The position numbers and the translations under genes are program-made. Of a stretch of DNA of 64,000 nt, positions 62,702 through 64,000 are shown one piece after another. The DNA comes from Pseudomonas petrae (GTDB lineage Bacteria > Pseudomonadota > Gammaproteobacteria > Pseudomonadales > Pseudomonadaceae), in assembly GCF_021728295.1 (NCBI RefSeq), contig NZ_JAKJXE010000008.1, positions 248,001 through 312,000 on the forward strand. The letters are read 5' to 3'. Position 1 is the first letter of the stretch, and each line of letters begins with the position of its first letter. The notes beneath the pieces are model-generated. The model ran no database searches, was not told where the DNA came from, and worked only from the letters and a program-made list of their open reading frames with translations.

Positions 62702-64000
62702 TCAGCCCTTCTTCGGGTAACCCGCGCGCTTCATTTCACGCTCGACCACGTTTTGCGCGCTGGTCAGGGCCTGATCCACGCTGGATGTGCCCACCAGTGC
62801 TGCCGAGAACTGTTGGCCGACGGAGGTGCCGATCGACTGGAACTCGGGGATAGTCACCAACTGGATGCCTACGTACGGAACCGGCTTGAGGGTCGGCGCC
62901 TTCGGCGTGACGGCCTTGAGGGATTCCAGGGTGATGTTGGCGAACGGCGCGGCTTGTTTGTAGGCATCGGTGTAGGTCGATGCGCGGGTGCCTGGCGGTA
63001 CGTTGGAGACGCCGTCTTTCTCGGCCACCAGCGCGGCGTACTCTTTAGACGTGGCCCATTCGGTGAAGGCGCGCGCGTCCTTGTCGTTCTTCGCGCTGGT
63101 CGGGATCGCCAGAGCCCACGAGTACAGCCACGCCGAGCCCTTGTCGGTGACTTCATGGGGCGCATAGGTGAAGCCTACGCTGTCAGCCACTTTGCTCTGT
63201 GATTTGTCGGTGACGAACGAGCCGGCGACGCTGGCATCCACCCAGATCGCGCATTTACCGCTGTTGAACAGCGCGAGGTTTTCGTTGAAGCCGTTGCTGG
63301 AGGCACCGGGAGGTCCGTCTTTCTTCATCACGTTAGTGTAGAAGGTCAGCGCGTTCTTCCATTCAGGCTGGTCGAATTGCGGCTTCCACTGTTCGTCGAA
63401 CCAGCGGGCGCCGAACGAGTTGGCGATGGTGGTGATCAGCGCCATGTTCTCGCCCCAGCCGGCCTTGCCGCGCAGGCAGATGCCGTACTGTTCCTTGGAC
63501 TTGTCGGTGAGCTTGTCGGCGTATTCGGAGATCTGCGTCCAGGTCGGACGTTCCGGCATGGTCAGGCCGGCTGCCTTGAACAGGTCTTTGCGGTAGTAGG
63601 TGATCGAGCTTTCTGCGTAGAACGGCAGGGCGAAGAGTTTGCCGTCGACCGACAAGCCATCGCGTACCGACGGGAATACGTCGTCCAGCGCGTAGGACGC
63701 AGGCAGATTGGTCATTTCCTTGAGCCAGCCCTTGGCGCCCCAGAGTGAGGCTTCGTACATGCCGATGGTCAACACGTCGAACTGGCCGCCTTTGGTGGCG
63801 ATGTCGGTGGTCAGACGCTGACGCAGTACGTTTTCTTCCAGCACGACCCACTTGAGCTTGATGTCCGGGTGCTGTTCTTCGAAGGTCTTGGACAGCCGCT
63901 GCATGCGGATCATGTCGCTGTTGTTGACGGTGGCGATGGTCACATCACCGGCAGTGGCGGCGGTGCAGAGAGACAGGAGGGTCAGACAGGTACCGGCAAG
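62702..64000 (-). CDS. mtlE: Polyol ABC transporter substrate-binding protein (5' end outside window)
   Basis: The frame runs through the right edge of the window; 432 codons are visible. The part nearest the edge reads as a signal-peptide core (LLSLCTAATAG), so the mature protein starts near TIATVNNSD. Extracellular solute-binding protein family 1 pattern: FEEQHPDIKLKWVVLEENVLRQRL..., MYEASLWGAKGWL and a C-terminal PEFQSIGTSVGQQFSAALVG. It delivers mannitol, arabitol and perhaps glucitol to MtlFGK in the periplasm. The operon promoter and MtlR are outside the window. Confidence 0.92.
   Translation of the reverse strand, partial: LAGTCLTLLSLCTAATAGDVTIATVNNSDMIRMQRLSKTFEEQHPDIKLKWVVLEENVLRQRLTTDIATKGGQFDVLTIGMYEASLWGAKGWLKEMTNLPASYALDDVFPSVRDGLSVDGKLFALPFYAESSITYYRKDLFKAAGLTMPERPTWTQISEYADKLTDKSKEQYGICLRGKAGWGENMALITTIANSFGARWFDEQWKPQFDQPEWKNALTFYTNVMKKDGPPGASSNGFNENLALFNSGKCAIWVDASVAGSFVTDKSQSKVADSVGFTYAPHEVTDKGSAWLYSWALAIPTSAKNDKDARAFTEWATSKEYAALVAEKDGVSNVPPGTRASTYTDAYKQAAPFANITLESLKAVTPKAPTLKPVPYVGIQLVTIPEFQSIGTSVGQQFSAALVGTSSVDQALTSAQNVVEREMKRAGYPKKG

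Overview
The window is a stretch of a Pseudomonas chromosome, most likely from the fluorescens/syringae side of the genus. The evidence is the GC-rich codon use, the complete mtlEFGKDYZ-type mannitol operon, the glgA-treZ-malQ-treY-glgX order, the ahpC/ahpF pair, the trans-aconitate methyltransferase and the dense REP/BIME repeats typical of that group. I see no rRNA, tRNA, phage, insertion sequence or CRISPR. It is mostly core metabolism broken up by repeat-rich gaps.

Layout. 0-8 kb: a Nramp metal importer, a glycosyltransferase, a DJ-1/PfpI protein, a small lipoprotein, a NagZ-like glycosidase, trans-aconitate methyltransferase, a cupin and a TSUP transporter. 7.5-14 kb: a low-oxygen fermentation-type block. 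An Fnr-like regulator with a changed cluster-ligand set and a two-TM potassium channel lie divergent from acetate kinase, phosphoketolase and a zinc alcohol dehydrogenase, with an Anr/Fnr-type box in the divergent gap. 13.95-15.57 kb: a tandem array of twelve ~139 bp units, each a pair of inverted REPs. 17-28.3 kb: one leftward glycogen/trehalose unit, glgA-treZ-malQ-treY-DUF2934-glgX, with overlapping genes. 28.9-33.5 kb: a GNAT acetyltransferase, a TerC-CBS-CorC membrane protein and a CptA-like phosphoethanolamine transferase. 34.3-39.5 kb: gnd-zwf-HAD phosphatase-GH15, translationally linked at the first two junctions. 40-43 kb: AlkB and a set of small proteins and lipoproteins. 43-50 kb: galU, glutathione reductase, a hybrid sensor kinase, ahpC and ahpF. 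50-54.5 kb: a DUF1883 paralogue, an exported M20 dipeptidase, an exported MetX-like hydrolase and an unrecognised Ala/Ser-rich protein. 55.5-64 kb: the leftward mannitol operon; the binding-protein gene runs off the right edge.

The genes group around carbon storage and osmoprotection (glycogen, trehalose, mannitol), NADPH supply and peroxide defence (zwf, gnd, gor, ahpCF), and a phosphoketolase-acetate kinase ATP route.

The most interesting structure is not a gene in the usual sense. Three dispersed ~190 bp elements (39.9, 54.6 and 55.3 kb) share one fold: a closing stem whose two strands have changed together between copies, enclosing two hairpins that each present the hexaloop ATGGAT inside CATGGATG, followed by a terminator-like hairpin. 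CANGGANG loops are the recognised RsmA/CsrA binding motif, so these look like a repeated structured RNA that could bind Rsm proteins. I do not recognise it as a named family.
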